From: Paraburkholderia sp. Tr-20389
GTDB lineage: Bacteria; Pseudomonadota; Gammaproteobacteria; Burkholderiales; Burkholderiaceae
NCBI RefSeq assembly: GCF_017104565.1
Contig: NZ_JAAGPD010000020.1
Coordinates: 1 to 64,000 of the forward strand
DNA length: 64,000 nt
Reading direction: 5' to 3'
This document shows positions 52,456 through 61,375 of this stretch, piece after piece. The notes under the pieces were generated by a model that saw only the letters and a program-made list of their open reading frames with translations, was not told where the DNA came from and searched no databases. The first letter of the stretch is position 1; every line of letters begins with the position of its first letter. A program made the position numbers and the translations under genes.

Positions 52456-53342
52456 AGGACGCGCAGACGCTGCTGTCCGTGTCGCATCGCACGACCTATC
52501 ACTATTCGACACTCGTCGAAACCGCGCAGCATCTCGCGACCATTCGACCGCTGGCGTGTGCGTGGCAGCGCGTGGTCGCGCATACCGAGCGCATCGAGCC
52601 GTCGCCTTCGTATCTGCACAGCCGCATCGATGCATTCGGCAACGACGTGCTGTATTTCGCGCTCGACGCGCCGCACGAGCGTCTGCAAATGGTCAGCGAA
52701 ACGACGGTGCAACTCACGCCGCGCTGGACCGATCTCGATCCCGATGCGACGCCCGCATGGGAAGAGGTCGCGGATTCGCTGCGGTTTCGCGCGGGCGGCG
52801 CGTGTCATCCGCAGGTCGAGTTCTGTTTTGCGTCGCCGAATATCGCGCTCAAGCCTGCATTGCGCGATTACGCGCTGCGCAGCTTTCGGCCGGGCATGCC
52901 GATCGTCGCGGGCGCGATTGATCTGATGCACCGCATTCACGCGGATTTCGACTACAAGCCGTCCGCGACGATGTTCGATACGCCCGCCGAACGCGCGTTC
53001 GATATGAAGAGCGGCGTCTGCCAGGACTTCGCGCAGGTGATGATCGGCTGTCTGCGCGCACTCGGCTTGCCTGCGCGCTACGTCAGTGGCTACCTGCGCA
53101 ACGATCCGCCGCCGGGCCAGCCGCGTCTGATCGGCGCGGACGCGTCGCATGCGTGGGTATCGGTGCATTGCCCGCAAAGCGGCTGGATCGACCTGGATCC
53201 TACTAACGACGTCCTCGCCGACATGGATCACGTGACGCTGGCAATCGGCCGCGACTACAGCGACGTCTCGCTGCTGCGCGGCATGATTCTTGGCGGCGGC
53301 GCGCATCGCGTCGACGTTGCCGTCAGTGTGTTGGCGCTATGA
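52452..53342 (+). CDS. transglutaminase family protein, 296 aa
   Basis: The third gene of the cluster. A transglutaminase/cysteine-protease fold with C190 (SGVCQDF), H233 (ADASHAW) and D249 (WIDLDPTN) as a complete catalytic triad; residues 1-100 form the family's beta-rich N-domain. No signal peptide is visible. Coupled translation with the ATP-grasp gene (ATGA overlap) suggests one complex or pathway. The enzyme may cleave, transfer or cyclise the peptide made by the two ligases. Confidence 0.9.
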   Translation: MKDAQTLLSVSHRTTYHYSTLVETAQHLATIRPLACAWQRVVAHTERIEPSPSYLHSRIDAFGNDVLYFALDAPHERLQMVSETTVQLTPRWTDLDPDATPAWEEVADSLRFRAGGACHPQVEFCFASPNIALKPALRDYALRSFRPGMPIVAGAIDLMHRIHADFDYKPSATMFDTPAERAFDMKSGVCQDFAQVMIGCLRALGLPARYVSGYLRNDPPPGQPRLIGADASHAWVSVHCPQSGWIDLDPTNDVLADMDHVTLAIGRDYSDVSLLRGMILGGGAHRVDVAVSVLAL

Positions 53343-53379
53343 GCAACAATGAATTTCACGTGGCGTGCCGCAGTGCGAT

Positions 53380-53408
53380 TTGACAGCGTGCATACGCACA
53401 TATAGACT
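53380..53408 (+). promoter_or_regulatory. promoter and operator of the first MarR gene
   Basis: TTGACA (53380-53385) is followed by GTGCATACGCAC (53388-53399) and TAGACT (53403-53408, spacer 17) or TATAGA (53401-53406, spacer 15). The near-palindrome fills the spacer, so bound protein would block RNA polymerase. The predicted transcript starts at about 53413-53416, at the ATG, so the message would be leaderless. Confidence 0.6.
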
Positions 53409-53415
53409 TCCTTCC

Positions 53416-53841
53416 ATGAGCAAGCCCATTTCCCACGACGATTGCAACTGCTTCGCGCTGCGCCAGGCGGCGCGGTACGTGACGCAGATCTACGAGCGCC
53501 ATCTGGGCGAGGTCGGCCTGACGGCAGCCCAGTTCACCATCGTCGCCAAGCTCGCGCGCAAGCCGGGTCTGACCATGGTAGAACTGGCGGACTCGATGGT
53601 GATGGAGCGCACCACGCTCGTGCGTGCGCTCAAGCCGTTGCAGCGGGATGGTCTTGTCATCAGCGAATCGTCTGAGCACGACGGGCGTACTTATCAGTTC
53701 AGCCTGTCGAAGGCGGGCAAGCAAACGTTCGAGCAGGCTGCGCTTGCGTGGCGCGCCGCACAGGAAGAATTCGAAAGCAAGTTCGGACGCAGTCGCGCAA
53801 AAGCATTGCGCGCCGAACTGTTCAATCTGACGTCGTCGTAA
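53416..53841 (+). CDS. MarR family regulator, first of a tandem pair
   Basis: A 141-residue winged-helix regulator. The recognition helix region is MVELADSMVMERTTLVRAL, followed by the wing (SSEHDGRTYQFSL); an N-terminal HDDCNCFALRQAARYV segment is shared with its neighbour. The two genes are clearly paralogous and are followed by an efflux operon. GTGCATACGCAC lies 17 bases before the ATG. No ribosome-binding site is seen, which agrees with a leaderless message. It probably represses itself and the pump until an inducer, perhaps a phenolic drug-like compound, binds. Confidence 0.9.
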   Translation: MSKPISHDDCNCFALRQAARYVTQIYERHLGEVGLTAAQFTIVAKLARKPGLTMVELADSMVMERTTLVRALKPLQRDGLVISESSEHDGRTYQFSLSKAGKQTFEQAALAWRAAQEEFESKFGRSRAKALRAELFNLTSS

Positions 53842-53895
53842 ATCACGAGTGTTGTGTGCGCTGCAAATCAAGCGCGCTAAACCCGATTCAATGGT

Positions 53896-53907
53896 GTGCA
53901 TATGCAC
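53896..53907. promoter_or_regulatory. operator palindrome of the second MarR gene
   Basis: GTGCATATGCAC is a perfect 12-base palindrome and the strongest of three related sites (also 53388 and 54405). It contains an in-frame GTG and ATG, which argues that the true start is further on. Confidence 0.65.
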
Positions 53908-53934
53908 GTAGAGACCGGAACGAAAGAGATACAG

Positions 53935-54345
53935 GTGTCGCCCGAAGACGATTGCTTTGCGATCCGACAGGCGGCGCGCTATGTGACTCAGGTTTACGAC
54001 CGTCACCTTGGCCAAGTGGGCCTCAAGACCACGCAGTTTTCGATCATGTGCCGGCTGCTTCGCCGCAAGTGGATGACGATGAAGGAACTCGCGGACTCGA
54101 TGGTGATGGAACGCACCACGCTGGTCCGCGCGATCCAGCCATTGCAGCGCGACGGCCTGGTTTTCACCGAAGCATCGCGCAGCAATCGCCGTGTGTTGAC
54201 CGTGATGCTGACGACAGCGGGCGAAGAGCGCTTGAAAACGGCACGCGAGCATTGGTACGCGGCGCAGAGTGAATTCGAGGAGCGTTTCGGATCGCAGCGT
54301 GCAGCCCGGCTGCGCGACGAACTGTTCGACATGACCAGGCGGTAA
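53935..54345 (+). CDS. MarR family regulator, second of a tandem pair
   Basis: A paralogue of the previous gene, sharing CFAIRQAARYVTQVYDRHLG and MKELADSMVMERTTLVRA. The GTG at 53935 was chosen because it gives 136 residues aligning with the 141-residue paralogue, has a purine-rich AAAGAGAT before it, and keeps the operator outside the gene. An ATG at 53902 would lie inside the palindrome and add 11 residues. Two paralogous repressors may form heterodimers or respond to different inducers of the same pump. Confidence 0.85.
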   Translation: MSPEDDCFAIRQAARYVTQVYDRHLGQVGLKTTQFSIMCRLLRRKWMTMKELADSMVMERTTLVRAIQPLQRDGLVFTEASRSNRRVLTVMLTTAGEERLKTAREHWYAAQSEFEERFGSQRAARLRDELFDMTRR

Positions 54346-54404
54346 CGAGAGATTTCGAGGCACCAAGGCGGGCGCATTCGAGCGCTTTTTTTCAACGTTT
54401 CCAA

Positions 54405-54416
54405 GTGCATACGCAC
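54405..54416. promoter_or_regulatory. operator of the efflux operon
   Basis: GTGCATACGCAC, the same sequence as at 53388-53399, lies 14 bases before the membrane fusion protein start. Its position suggests direct MarR repression of the pump. Confidence 0.6.
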
Positions 54417-54430
54417 ACGCAATCACAGCC

Positions 54431-55558
54431 ATGTCTACTACTCCTTCCATCGCTCCGCCGGCCGTCGCCGGCGCCGCGAAACAGACGCGCAGAACTCCGT
54501 GGATGCTTCTGGCGGTGATCTCGGTGGTCGTCGTGATCGCAGCCGCCACGTCGTACTGGTTTTTCGTAGGGCGCTTTGTCGAGACTACCGACGACGCCTA
54601 CGTCGGCGGCGATGTCACCGTGCTGGCGCCGAAAGTGAATGGCTTCGTCAGCGATGTGCTGGTGCAGGACAACCAGTACGTGAAAGCGGGCCAGGTGCTG
54701 ATCCGTCTCGATGCACGCGATTACGATGCGCGTCTCGCGCAGGCGAACGCGGAAGTTGCGAGCGCGGAAGCGGCCGTGACCGAACTCGAAGCGAAGAAGT
54801 CGCTGCAACTCGCGACGATCAACGAGCAGGGCGCCGAAGTGCGCGCGTCGAATGCGGAGCTTACGCGCAGCGCGTCGGATTCGGTGCGTTATCGCCAGCT
54901 GGTGAAGGACGATGCCGTGTCGAACCAGGTCGTCGAGCGCGCCGACGCCGATCTCGCGAAAGCGCATGCCTCGGTGGATCGCAGCAGCGCCGCATTGACG
55001 GCCGCGCAGCGTCAACTCGCCGTGCTTGATGCACAGATCAACGATTCGCACGCCCGCGTCGCAACGGCTGTGGCGGCCCAGCGTGTCGCCGCGCTGAACG
55101 TCGAGTACACGACGATCCGCGCGCCGATCGATGGTTATGTCGGCAATCGCACGGCGCGTGTCGGCGTGCTCGCGAACGTCGGCGTGTCGCTGCTGACGGT
55201 CGTGCCCGCGAGCGGTCTGTGGATCGACGCGAACTTCAAGGAAGATCAGCTGAAGAAGATGAAAGTCGGCGACACCGTCGACATCGATCTGGACGCATCG
55301 AGCCGCCGCATCGAAGGCGTGGTCGAGAGCCTCGCGCCGGCGACGGGCGCGACCTTCAGCTTGCTGCCCGCCGAGAACGCCACCGGCAACTTCACGAAGA
55401 TCGTCCAGCGTGTGCCCGTCCGCGTACGTCTTGCCGTGCCGCAGGACATGCAGGGCGTGCTGCGTCCGGGTTTGTCGGCGACCGTGAAAGTCCATCTGCG
55501 CGGCGAGCATGACGCACCTTCCGAGGCGGCCCGCGACACGGCCCGCTCGGCTTCGTAA
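54431..55558 (+). CDS. EmrA/HlyD-type membrane fusion protein
   Basis: The periplasmic adaptor of a tripartite drug pump. One membrane helix (24-46) is followed by a lipoyl-like half (TTDDAYVGGDVTVLAPKVNG), a coiled-coil hairpin (about 95-215) and the second half with IRAPIDGYVGNRTARVG. The length of 375 is normal for EmrA. The MFS partner starts 21 bases downstream. Regulation is by the MarR pair upstream. Confidence 0.93.
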   Translation: MSTTPSIAPPAVAGAAKQTRRTPWMLLAVISVVVVIAAATSYWFFVGRFVETTDDAYVGGDVTVLAPKVNGFVSDVLVQDNQYVKAGQVLIRLDARDYDARLAQANAEVASAEAAVTELEAKKSLQLATINEQGAEVRASNAELTRSASDSVRYRQLVKDDAVSNQVVERADADLAKAHASVDRSSAALTAAQRQLAVLDAQINDSHARVATAVAAQRVAALNVEYTTIRAPIDGYVGNRTARVGVLANVGVSLLTVVPASGLWIDANFKEDQLKKMKVGDTVDIDLDASSRRIEGVVESLAPATGATFSLLPAENATGNFTKIVQRVPVRVRLAVPQDMQGVLRPGLSATVKVHLRGEHDAPSEAARDTARSAS

Positions 55559-55579
55559 TCGAAGGACGCCGCGAACATC

Positions 55580-57160
55580 ATGAGCAAGACGACTTCCGCT
55601 CCCATGAATCCGGCCGATCTGCCGACCGGCACCAAAGTCTTCGCGTTCTCGTTGCTGTGCCTCGGCTTCTTCATGGCGACGCTCGATATCCAGATCGTGG
55701 CGTCGTCACTGAAGGATATCGGCGGCGGCCTGTCGGCGAGTCAGGACGAACTCTCCTGGGTGCAGACCGCGTATCTGATTGCCGAGATCATGGTGATCCC
55801 GATGTCGGGCTGGCTCACGCGCGTATTCTCGACGCGCTGGGTGTTCGCAGCCTCCGCGCTCGGCTTCACGGTGACCAGCATGCTGTGCGGGCTCGCGTGG
55901 GACATCAACTCGATGATCCTGTTTCGCGGCCTGCAAGGCGCCGCCGGCGCTGCGATGATCCCCACCGTGTTCACGACGGCGTTCATGCTGTTCCCCGGCA
56001 AGCAGCGCATTCTCGCGGCTACGACGATCGGCGCGCTCGCGTCGCTCGCGCCGACCATCGGCCCCGTGATCGGCGGCTGGATCACCGATCAATGGTCGTG
56101 GCACTGGTTGTTCTATCTGAATCTCGTGCCGGGCGTGCTGGTGACGGTGCTGGTGCCGCGCTACGTCAACGTCGACCATGCCGATATTTCGCTGCTCAAG
56201 ACGGGCGACTATCTCGGCATTCTGCTGATGTCGGGCTTTCTCGGCTGCCTCGAATATGTGCTCGAAGAAGGCCCGCGCAAGAACTGGTTCGGCGACGAAG
56301 TCATCCTGTTCTGTGCATGGATTTGCGGCATCTGCGGCTTCCTGTTTCTCGTGCATGCATTCACCGCGAAAGAGCCGATCGTCGATCTGCGCGCGCTCGC
56401 GATCCGTAACTTCGGCATCGGCAGTCTGTTGTCGTTCATCACGGGCATTGGCCTGTTCTGCACGGTGTTTCTGACGCCCGTGTTCCTGTCGCGTGTGCGT
56501 GGTTTCGATTCGCTGCAGATCGGTATCGCGCTGCTGTCGGTGGGCTGTGCGCAACTCGTCGCGCTGACTGCGTATTCGTTCCTCGCACGCCGGGTCGATA
56601 TGCGTCTGCTGATGGTGTTCGGCCTGATCTGCTTCGGCGTCGGCTGCTATCTGTATGTGCCGCTGACCAACCAATGGGGCTGGCACGAACTGCTGATTCC
56701 GCAGGTGCTGCGCGGCGTCGGCCAGCAGTTCTGCGTGCCGCCCATCGTGACGATGGCGCTCGGTTCGCTGCCGCCTTCGCGGCTCAAGTCCGCGAGCGGC
56801 CTGTTCAATCTGATGCGTAACCTGGGCGGCGCAATCGGTATCGCCGTGTGCAGCACGATGCTCAACGACCGCCTGAACCTCCATTACGAACGCCTCGACG
56901 AACACGTGACGGCCGGCCGCCCCGTGATCGAAGCGATGCTGCACAACCAGGCCGCACATTTCGCAGCGGTCGGCGGGGATGTGCTCAACGGTGCGTCGGC
57001 GGGCCTTGCATCGCTGCATGCGCTGGTGATGCGCGAAGCGCTCGTGCTGACCTTCTCCGATACGTTCCTCGCGGTCTCGCTGTGTTTCGCGGTGGGACTC
57101 TTCAGCGTGCTGTTTTCGCGGCCTTTCGGCAATACCGCGCCGCCGCCCGACGCGCACTGA
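55580..57160 (+). CDS. EmrB-type MFS drug transporter (DHA2, 14 TM)
   Basis: The proton-driven inner-membrane pump of the tripartite system. The 526 residues hold about 14 hydrophobic helices, with the family motifs LDIQIVASSLKDIGGGL and WVQTAYLIAEIMVIPMSGWL near the N-terminus. The outer-membrane lipoprotein gene begins 46 bases later. Substrates are typically hydrophobic antibiotics, phenols or uncouplers. Confidence 0.94.
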   Translation: MSKTTSAPMNPADLPTGTKVFAFSLLCLGFFMATLDIQIVASSLKDIGGGLSASQDELSWVQTAYLIAEIMVIPMSGWLTRVFSTRWVFAASALGFTVTSMLCGLAWDINSMILFRGLQGAAGAAMIPTVFTTAFMLFPGKQRILAATTIGALASLAPTIGPVIGGWITDQWSWHWLFYLNLVPGVLVTVLVPRYVNVDHADISLLKTGDYLGILLMSGFLGCLEYVLEEGPRKNWFGDEVILFCAWICGICGFLFLVHAFTAKEPIVDLRALAIRNFGIGSLLSFITGIGLFCTVFLTPVFLSRVRGFDSLQIGIALLSVGCAQLVALTAYSFLARRVDMRLLMVFGLICFGVGCYLYVPLTNQWGWHELLIPQVLRGVGQQFCVPPIVTMALGSLPPSRLKSASGLFNLMRNLGGAIGIAVCSTMLNDRLNLHYERLDEHVTAGRPVIEAMLHNQAAHFAAVGGDVLNGASAGLASLHALVMREALVLTFSDTFLAVSLCFAVGLFSVLFSRPFGNTAPPPDAH

Positions 57161-57206
57161 CATGCGTGCGAACAGATCAACCATTCCGATGACTGGAAGC
57201 CTTGAC

Positions 57207-58661
57207 ATGAAATCGATCGTAGCCAGAGCGCTCGCCGTTGCCGCCGCCATGACGCTCGCGGCCTGTGCCGTGCAGCCCGAGACGCACGCGGATCTGCCTC
57301 AGACGGTGAAGACCGTCGCCCCTGACGCGTGGAGCGTCGACGCGCCGAAAGACACGGTGGACGCCGACCAGTGGTGGTCGCAATTCGGCGACCCGACGAT
57401 GCACAAGCTCGTCGATCTCGTGCTCAACGACAATCTCGACGTCAAAGCAGCAGTCGAACGCGTGAAGCAGGCACAGGACGTCACAAAGCAGCAGCGCGCC
57501 GCGCTGTCGCCGCAACTCGATGCGGGCGCGACGGCCGCGTATGAAAGGCAGAACACGCCGCCGCCGCTCGGCTATGTGAAGCAGGCTGGCGCCGGCTTGA
57601 CGGCTTCGTGGCAACCCGACGTATTCGGCGGCGAACGTCTTGCGGTGCTCGCAGCGCAGGCACAGGCGACGGGCCGTCAATCGGCGCTGAACGAATTGCG
57701 GCTCGCACTGGCCGCGAATACGGCAGCGGCATATATCGACTTGCGCTGGGCGCAGACGCAACTGCAGATCGTCAACGACAACGAGGAGATTCGTGCACGC
57801 GCGCTAAAGCTCACGCAACAGCGCCTGAAATACGGGCTCTCCACGCAGCTCGACGTCGCGCGTGCGCAGAACCAGTTGCAGGACCTGCAAGCGCAGATTC
57901 CGAAGATCAACTCGAACATCCAGCACGACATGAGTCTGATTGCGGTGTACTCGGGACGCACGCCGGAAAGCGTCGACAGCCTGTTGCTGAGCGACGCGCA
58001 TCCGATTCCCGTGCCGTCGCAAAGCGTGCCGCTCACACTGCCTTCCGAAGCACTGCTGCGCCGCCCTGATGTGCGCACTGCTTACGCCACGGTCGAGCAG
58101 CGCGCGGCCGAAGTGGGCGTCGCGCGAGCGGACCGTTATCCGAAGTTCAATCTGAGCCTGAGCGACGGCATTCTCGCGTCATCGTACCTCGGCATGCCGA
58201 CGCTGACGGACAACCTCTTCAGCGCGGCGTTGAATGCCACGGCGCCGATCTTCAATGCGGGCCGCATCACCGCGCATATCGAAGAAAACGAAAGCCGCAT
58301 GCGCGAATCGCAGTTGAACCTGCAGCAGACGATGCTCAACGCGCTGAAGGATATCGAGGACACGCGCAGCGATCTCGTCAACGGCGACGCGCAGGTCGCG
58401 AAGCTCGCAGGCGCGCTCGATGCATCGGGGCATGCACTACGTCTTTCGACCGAACTGTACAAGGGCGGCGCGTCGAGCTTCCTCGATGTGCTCGATGCGC
58501 AGGAAGCGTATCTGCGCGATTCGGAGTCGTTGAATCAGGCGAAGCGCGAGCATGCGCAAGCGGCCGTCGCGCTGTATCGCTCGCTCGGCGGCGGCTGGGA
58601 TGCCCCTGCTGCGAGCGATGTCGCGAAGACGAAGCCGTCGACGGATGTCGCCGCGAACTGA
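57207..58661 (+). CDS. NodT/OprM-type outer-membrane efflux lipoprotein
   Basis: Outer-membrane exit channel of the pump. The lipobox LAAC puts the lipidated Cys at residue 20. The body is two helical-barrel repeats with the TolC-type segments (LVLNDNLDVKAAVERVKQ, GGASSFLDVLDAQEAYL). The ATG at 57207 begins the signal peptide and follows GGAAG; a start at 57162 would add 15 residues. The length is 484. With EmrA and EmrB it completes an inner-to-outer-membrane pump. Confidence 0.93.
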   Translation: MKSIVARALAVAAAMTLAACAVQPETHADLPQTVKTVAPDAWSVDAPKDTVDADQWWSQFGDPTMHKLVDLVLNDNLDVKAAVERVKQAQDVTKQQRAALSPQLDAGATAAYERQNTPPPLGYVKQAGAGLTASWQPDVFGGERLAVLAAQAQATGRQSALNELRLALAANTAAAYIDLRWAQTQLQIVNDNEEIRARALKLTQQRLKYGLSTQLDVARAQNQLQDLQAQIPKINSNIQHDMSLIAVYSGRTPESVDSLLLSDAHPIPVPSQSVPLTLPSEALLRRPDVRTAYATVEQRAAEVGVARADRYPKFNLSLSDGILASSYLGMPTLTDNLFSAALNATAPIFNAGRITAHIEENESRMRESQLNLQQTMLNALKDIEDTRSDLVNGDAQVAKLAGALDASGHALRLSTELYKGGASSFLDVLDAQEAYLRDSESLNQAKREHAQAAVALYRSLGGGWDAPAASDVAKTKPSTDVAAN

Positions 58662-58742
58662 GAGCGCCGAAGACCACTGAAGCTGAATCAAGCGCCTTGC
58701 TGATGCGAGGCGTCTACGTGATCCTTAACCAGAGGAATAGCG

Positions 58743-59927
58743 ATGAAAGCACGCGATATTGTGATTGCCCACCCCGTCCGTACGCCGATCGGCGCATTCG
58801 GCGGTTCATTGAAAGATGTGCCTGCCGTGCAACTCGGCGCGACGGCGGTGCGCGAAACGCTGCGGCGCAGCGGGCTCGATGCGACGACGTTGTCGTCGGT
58901 GGTGATGGGCAACGTCGTGCAGGCGGGCAACAAGATGAATCCCGCGCGGCAGGCGTCGATTGGCGGCGGTGTTCCTGTGTCGGTGCCTGCGTTGACCGTG
59001 AACCGCGTATGCGGATCGGGGGCGCAGGCGATCGTGTCGGCCGCACAGGAGATCGCGCTAGGGCTCGGCGATGTGGCCGTTGCGGGCGGCATGGAGAACA
59101 TGGACCGCGCGCCATATCTGCTCGAAAGCGGCCGCTGGGGCAACCGCATGGGCAACGCGCAGGTGCATGACAGCATGTTGCGCGACGGCCTCGTCGATGC
59201 GTTTTCGAACGAGCACTCGGGCTGGCACACGGAAGACCTCGTGAGCAAGGCCGAGCTGACGCGCGCCGCTCAGGACGAATGGGCCGCTCGTTCGCAGCAG
59301 CGCTTCGTTGCCGCGCAGGAGCGAGGCGCATTCGATGCGGAACTGGTCGCCGTCGAAATCGCTGCCCGCAAGGGCACTGTGCAGTTCGCGCGCGACGAGC
59401 AGCCGCGTCCCGACACGACCATCGAAACGCTCGCGAAGCTGCGGCCCGCATTCCGTTCCGACGGCACGATCACGGCGGGCAATGCGCCCGGCCTGAACAG
59501 CGGTGCCGCGGCGATGATCGTCGCGGGGCGCGACTACGCTGAGGCGCAGGGCATCGAAGCGTCGGCGCGTCTCGCGGCATTCGGGATTGCCGCCGTCGAG
59601 CCGGGCATGTTCGGCATCGGGCCTGTGCCTGCCGTGCAGATTGCGCTCGAACGCGCGGGCTGGAAACTCAGCGATGTCGAACGTGTCGAGATCAACGAGG
59701 CCTTCGCCGCTGTGCCGCTCGCCGTTGCGCAGAAGCTCGGGCTCGCGCACGACATCATCAATGTGGAAGGCGGCGCGATCGCGCATGGTCATCCTATCGG
59801 CGCGACGGGCGCGATTCTCACGACGCGTCTGATCCATTCGATGCGCCGCGATGGTCTGAAGCGCGGCATCGTGACGTTGTGCATCGGCGGCGGGCAGGGC
59901 ATTGCGCTCGCACTCGAAATCCTCTAA
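58743..59927 (+). CDS. acetyl-CoA C-acetyltransferase (thiolase)
   Basis: Joins or splits acyl-CoA units. The catalytic set is C90 (NRVCGSG), H350 (HGHPIGATG) and C380 (CIGGGQG), with the family length of 394. It could serve acetoacetyl-CoA synthesis for PHA or ketone metabolism, or the last beta-ketoadipate step (PcaF), which is missing from the pca block; sequence style favours a general thiolase. It stands apart from the efflux operon (81-base gap) and is followed by a hairpin at 59946-59990. Confidence 0.9.
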   Translation: MKARDIVIAHPVRTPIGAFGGSLKDVPAVQLGATAVRETLRRSGLDATTLSSVVMGNVVQAGNKMNPARQASIGGGVPVSVPALTVNRVCGSGAQAIVSAAQEIALGLGDVAVAGGMENMDRAPYLLESGRWGNRMGNAQVHDSMLRDGLVDAFSNEHSGWHTEDLVSKAELTRAAQDEWAARSQQRFVAAQERGAFDAELVAVEIAARKGTVQFARDEQPRPDTTIETLAKLRPAFRSDGTITAGNAPGLNSGAAAMIVAGRDYAEAQGIEASARLAAFGIAAVEPGMFGIGPVPAVQIALERAGWKLSDVERVEINEAFAAVPLAVAQKLGLAHDIINVEGGAIAHGHPIGATGAILTTRLIHSMRRDGLKRGIVTLCIGGGQGIALALEIL

Positions 59928-59945
59928 CGCGTCTTTCACCTCACT

Positions 59946-59990
59946 GACGCAGCCCGCAGCGGGATCTGCAAGCCCACTGCGGGCAGCGTC
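59946..59990 (+). terminator. hairpin after the thiolase gene
   Basis: GACGC-A-GCCCGCAG pairs with CTGCGGGC-A-GCGTC, a 13-bp stem with one A-A mismatch and a 17-base loop. It starts 18 bases after the stop. No T-run follows, so it is a possible Rho-linked or RNA-stabilising end. Confidence 0.5.
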
Positions 59991-60055
59991 GATTTACGAC
60001 ATACTGCGGCGCACGGGTGCAGCGTGCGCCATGCAAACAGACCAAAGGAGCAGCA

Positions 60056-60994
60056 ATGCGAATTCTCGTAGTGGGCGCAGGTGCGACGGGCGGATACTTC
60101 GGCGGGCGTCTGGCTCAAGCGGGGCGCGACGTGACGTTTCTCGTGCGCGAGAAGCGCGCTGAAGAACTGCAACGCTCGGGGCTCGTCATCAGGAGTCCGC
60201 GCGGCGACCTGACTTTGCGTGACGTGAAGACGGTGCTCGCGTCGCGGATCACGCAGCCCTACGATCTCGTGTTGCTGAGCTGCAAGGCGTACAACCTCGA
60301 CGACGCCATCGAATCGTTCGCACCCGCTGTCGGTGAAACGACGATGATCCTTCCCATGCTGAACGGCATGCGCCATATCGACGTGCTCAGGCAGCGCTTC
60401 GGCGAGTCGAAGGTGCTGGGCGGGCAGTGCGTGATTGCCGCGACGCTCAATCGCGAGCGCGAAATCGTGCATCTGAACGACATGCATTCGATCGGCTTCG
60501 GCGAATTGAATGGCGGCATCAGCCAGCGCGTGCGCAACGTGGCCTCGGCATTCGACGGCGCGGGTTTCGATTCGGCGGCGTCGGAGGACATCCTCCAGCA
60601 GATGTGGGAGAAGTGGGTGTTCCTCGCGACGCTCGCAGCCAGCACGTCGCTGCATCGGGCCGCTATCGGCGACATTCTGAAGACGCCGGACGGACGCCGC
60701 GTGATCGAGGGCATTCTCGGCGAGTGCAAGGCAGTCGCCGCGTTGAACGGCTATCCGATCGGCGACGCATCCGACGCGCGTGCACAGACCATTCTGTTTG
60801 CGGAAGGCTCGCCGCTGACGGCTTCGATGCTGCGCGATATCGAAGGGCAATCGCGGATCGAGGCGGATCATATCGTCGGCGATCTGATTGCGCGCGGCGG
60901 CGACGCGCAGAAGGACGGGGCGCTGACGTTGCTGCGCATCGCGTACAGCCATCTGAAAGCCTACGAGGCGCGGCAGGCGCGGCAGTCTGCCTGA
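60056..60994 (+). CDS. panE: 2-dehydropantoate 2-reductase family protein
   Basis: An NADPH-dependent reductase making pantoate for coenzyme A, or a paralogue acting on a related keto acid. The Rossmann motif GAGATG is at residues 7-12, the catalytic Lys lies in LLSCKAYN, and a helical C-terminal domain (180-312) has WVFLATLAASTSLHR. The ATG at 60056 with AAAGGAG upstream begins the motif; a reading from 60017 lacks one. Several such paralogues are common in this bacterial group, so the symbol is tentative. Confidence 0.85.
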   Translation: MRILVVGAGATGGYFGGRLAQAGRDVTFLVREKRAEELQRSGLVIRSPRGDLTLRDVKTVLASRITQPYDLVLLSCKAYNLDDAIESFAPAVGETTMILPMLNGMRHIDVLRQRFGESKVLGGQCVIAATLNREREIVHLNDMHSIGFGELNGGISQRVRNVASAFDGAGFDSAASEDILQQMWEKWVFLATLAASTSLHRAAIGDILKTPDGRRVIEGILGECKAVAALNGYPIGDASDARAQTILFAEGSPLTASMLRDIEGQSRIEADHIVGDLIARGGDAQKDGALTLLRIAYSHLKAYEARQARQSA

Positions 60995-61064
60995 TCGCAC
61001 GGACGCGTCGGGATGCGAAAAAGCTGAAGTAGAATCGACGGCACGGACTCACACGAGGTGAACC

Positions 61065-61364
61065 ATGCCCATGCCCCAAGGATCGGTGCCGGCGCTTTGC
61101 GCGGCATCCGCGACGATGTTCTCGCTCGGCATCATCTTTCTCGGCTACTGGGGCTTGCAGGAAGGCGGCGACTGGACGCTCGCCGACAAGTTCGTCGCGG
61201 GGTTCGCGATCATCGGCTTTGCGTTTCTCGGGCTCGTGCCGTGGATGGCGACGAGTCCCGTTGCCGTCGACGAGAACGATTCGAAGGTACGTTTCGCACG
61301 ATGGATGTTTTTGGTCGGTGTGATTTCGGTGTGGCTGGCGATCGTGGTGTCGGTGATATTTTGA
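61065..61364 (+). CDS. small membrane protein, 99 aa
   Basis: Not recognised. It holds three hydrophobic segments (about 10-31, 41-58 and 78-98) around a short acidic loop (VDENDSKVRF). It converges on the porin gene, with a hairpin region between. It may be a small membrane component of unknown partner. Confidence 0.7.
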   Translation: MPMPQGSVPALCAASATMFSLGIIFLGYWGLQEGGDWTLADKFVAGFAIIGFAFLGLVPWMATSPVAVDENDSKVRFARWMFLVGVISVWLAIVVSVIF

Positions 61365-61375
61365 GCGTCGTCGAA

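Noticed and set aside
53902-53907. ATG at 53902 as start of the second MarR gene
   Set aside because: It lies inside the perfect operator palindrome and has no ribosome-binding site; GTG at 53935 gives the paralogue's length.
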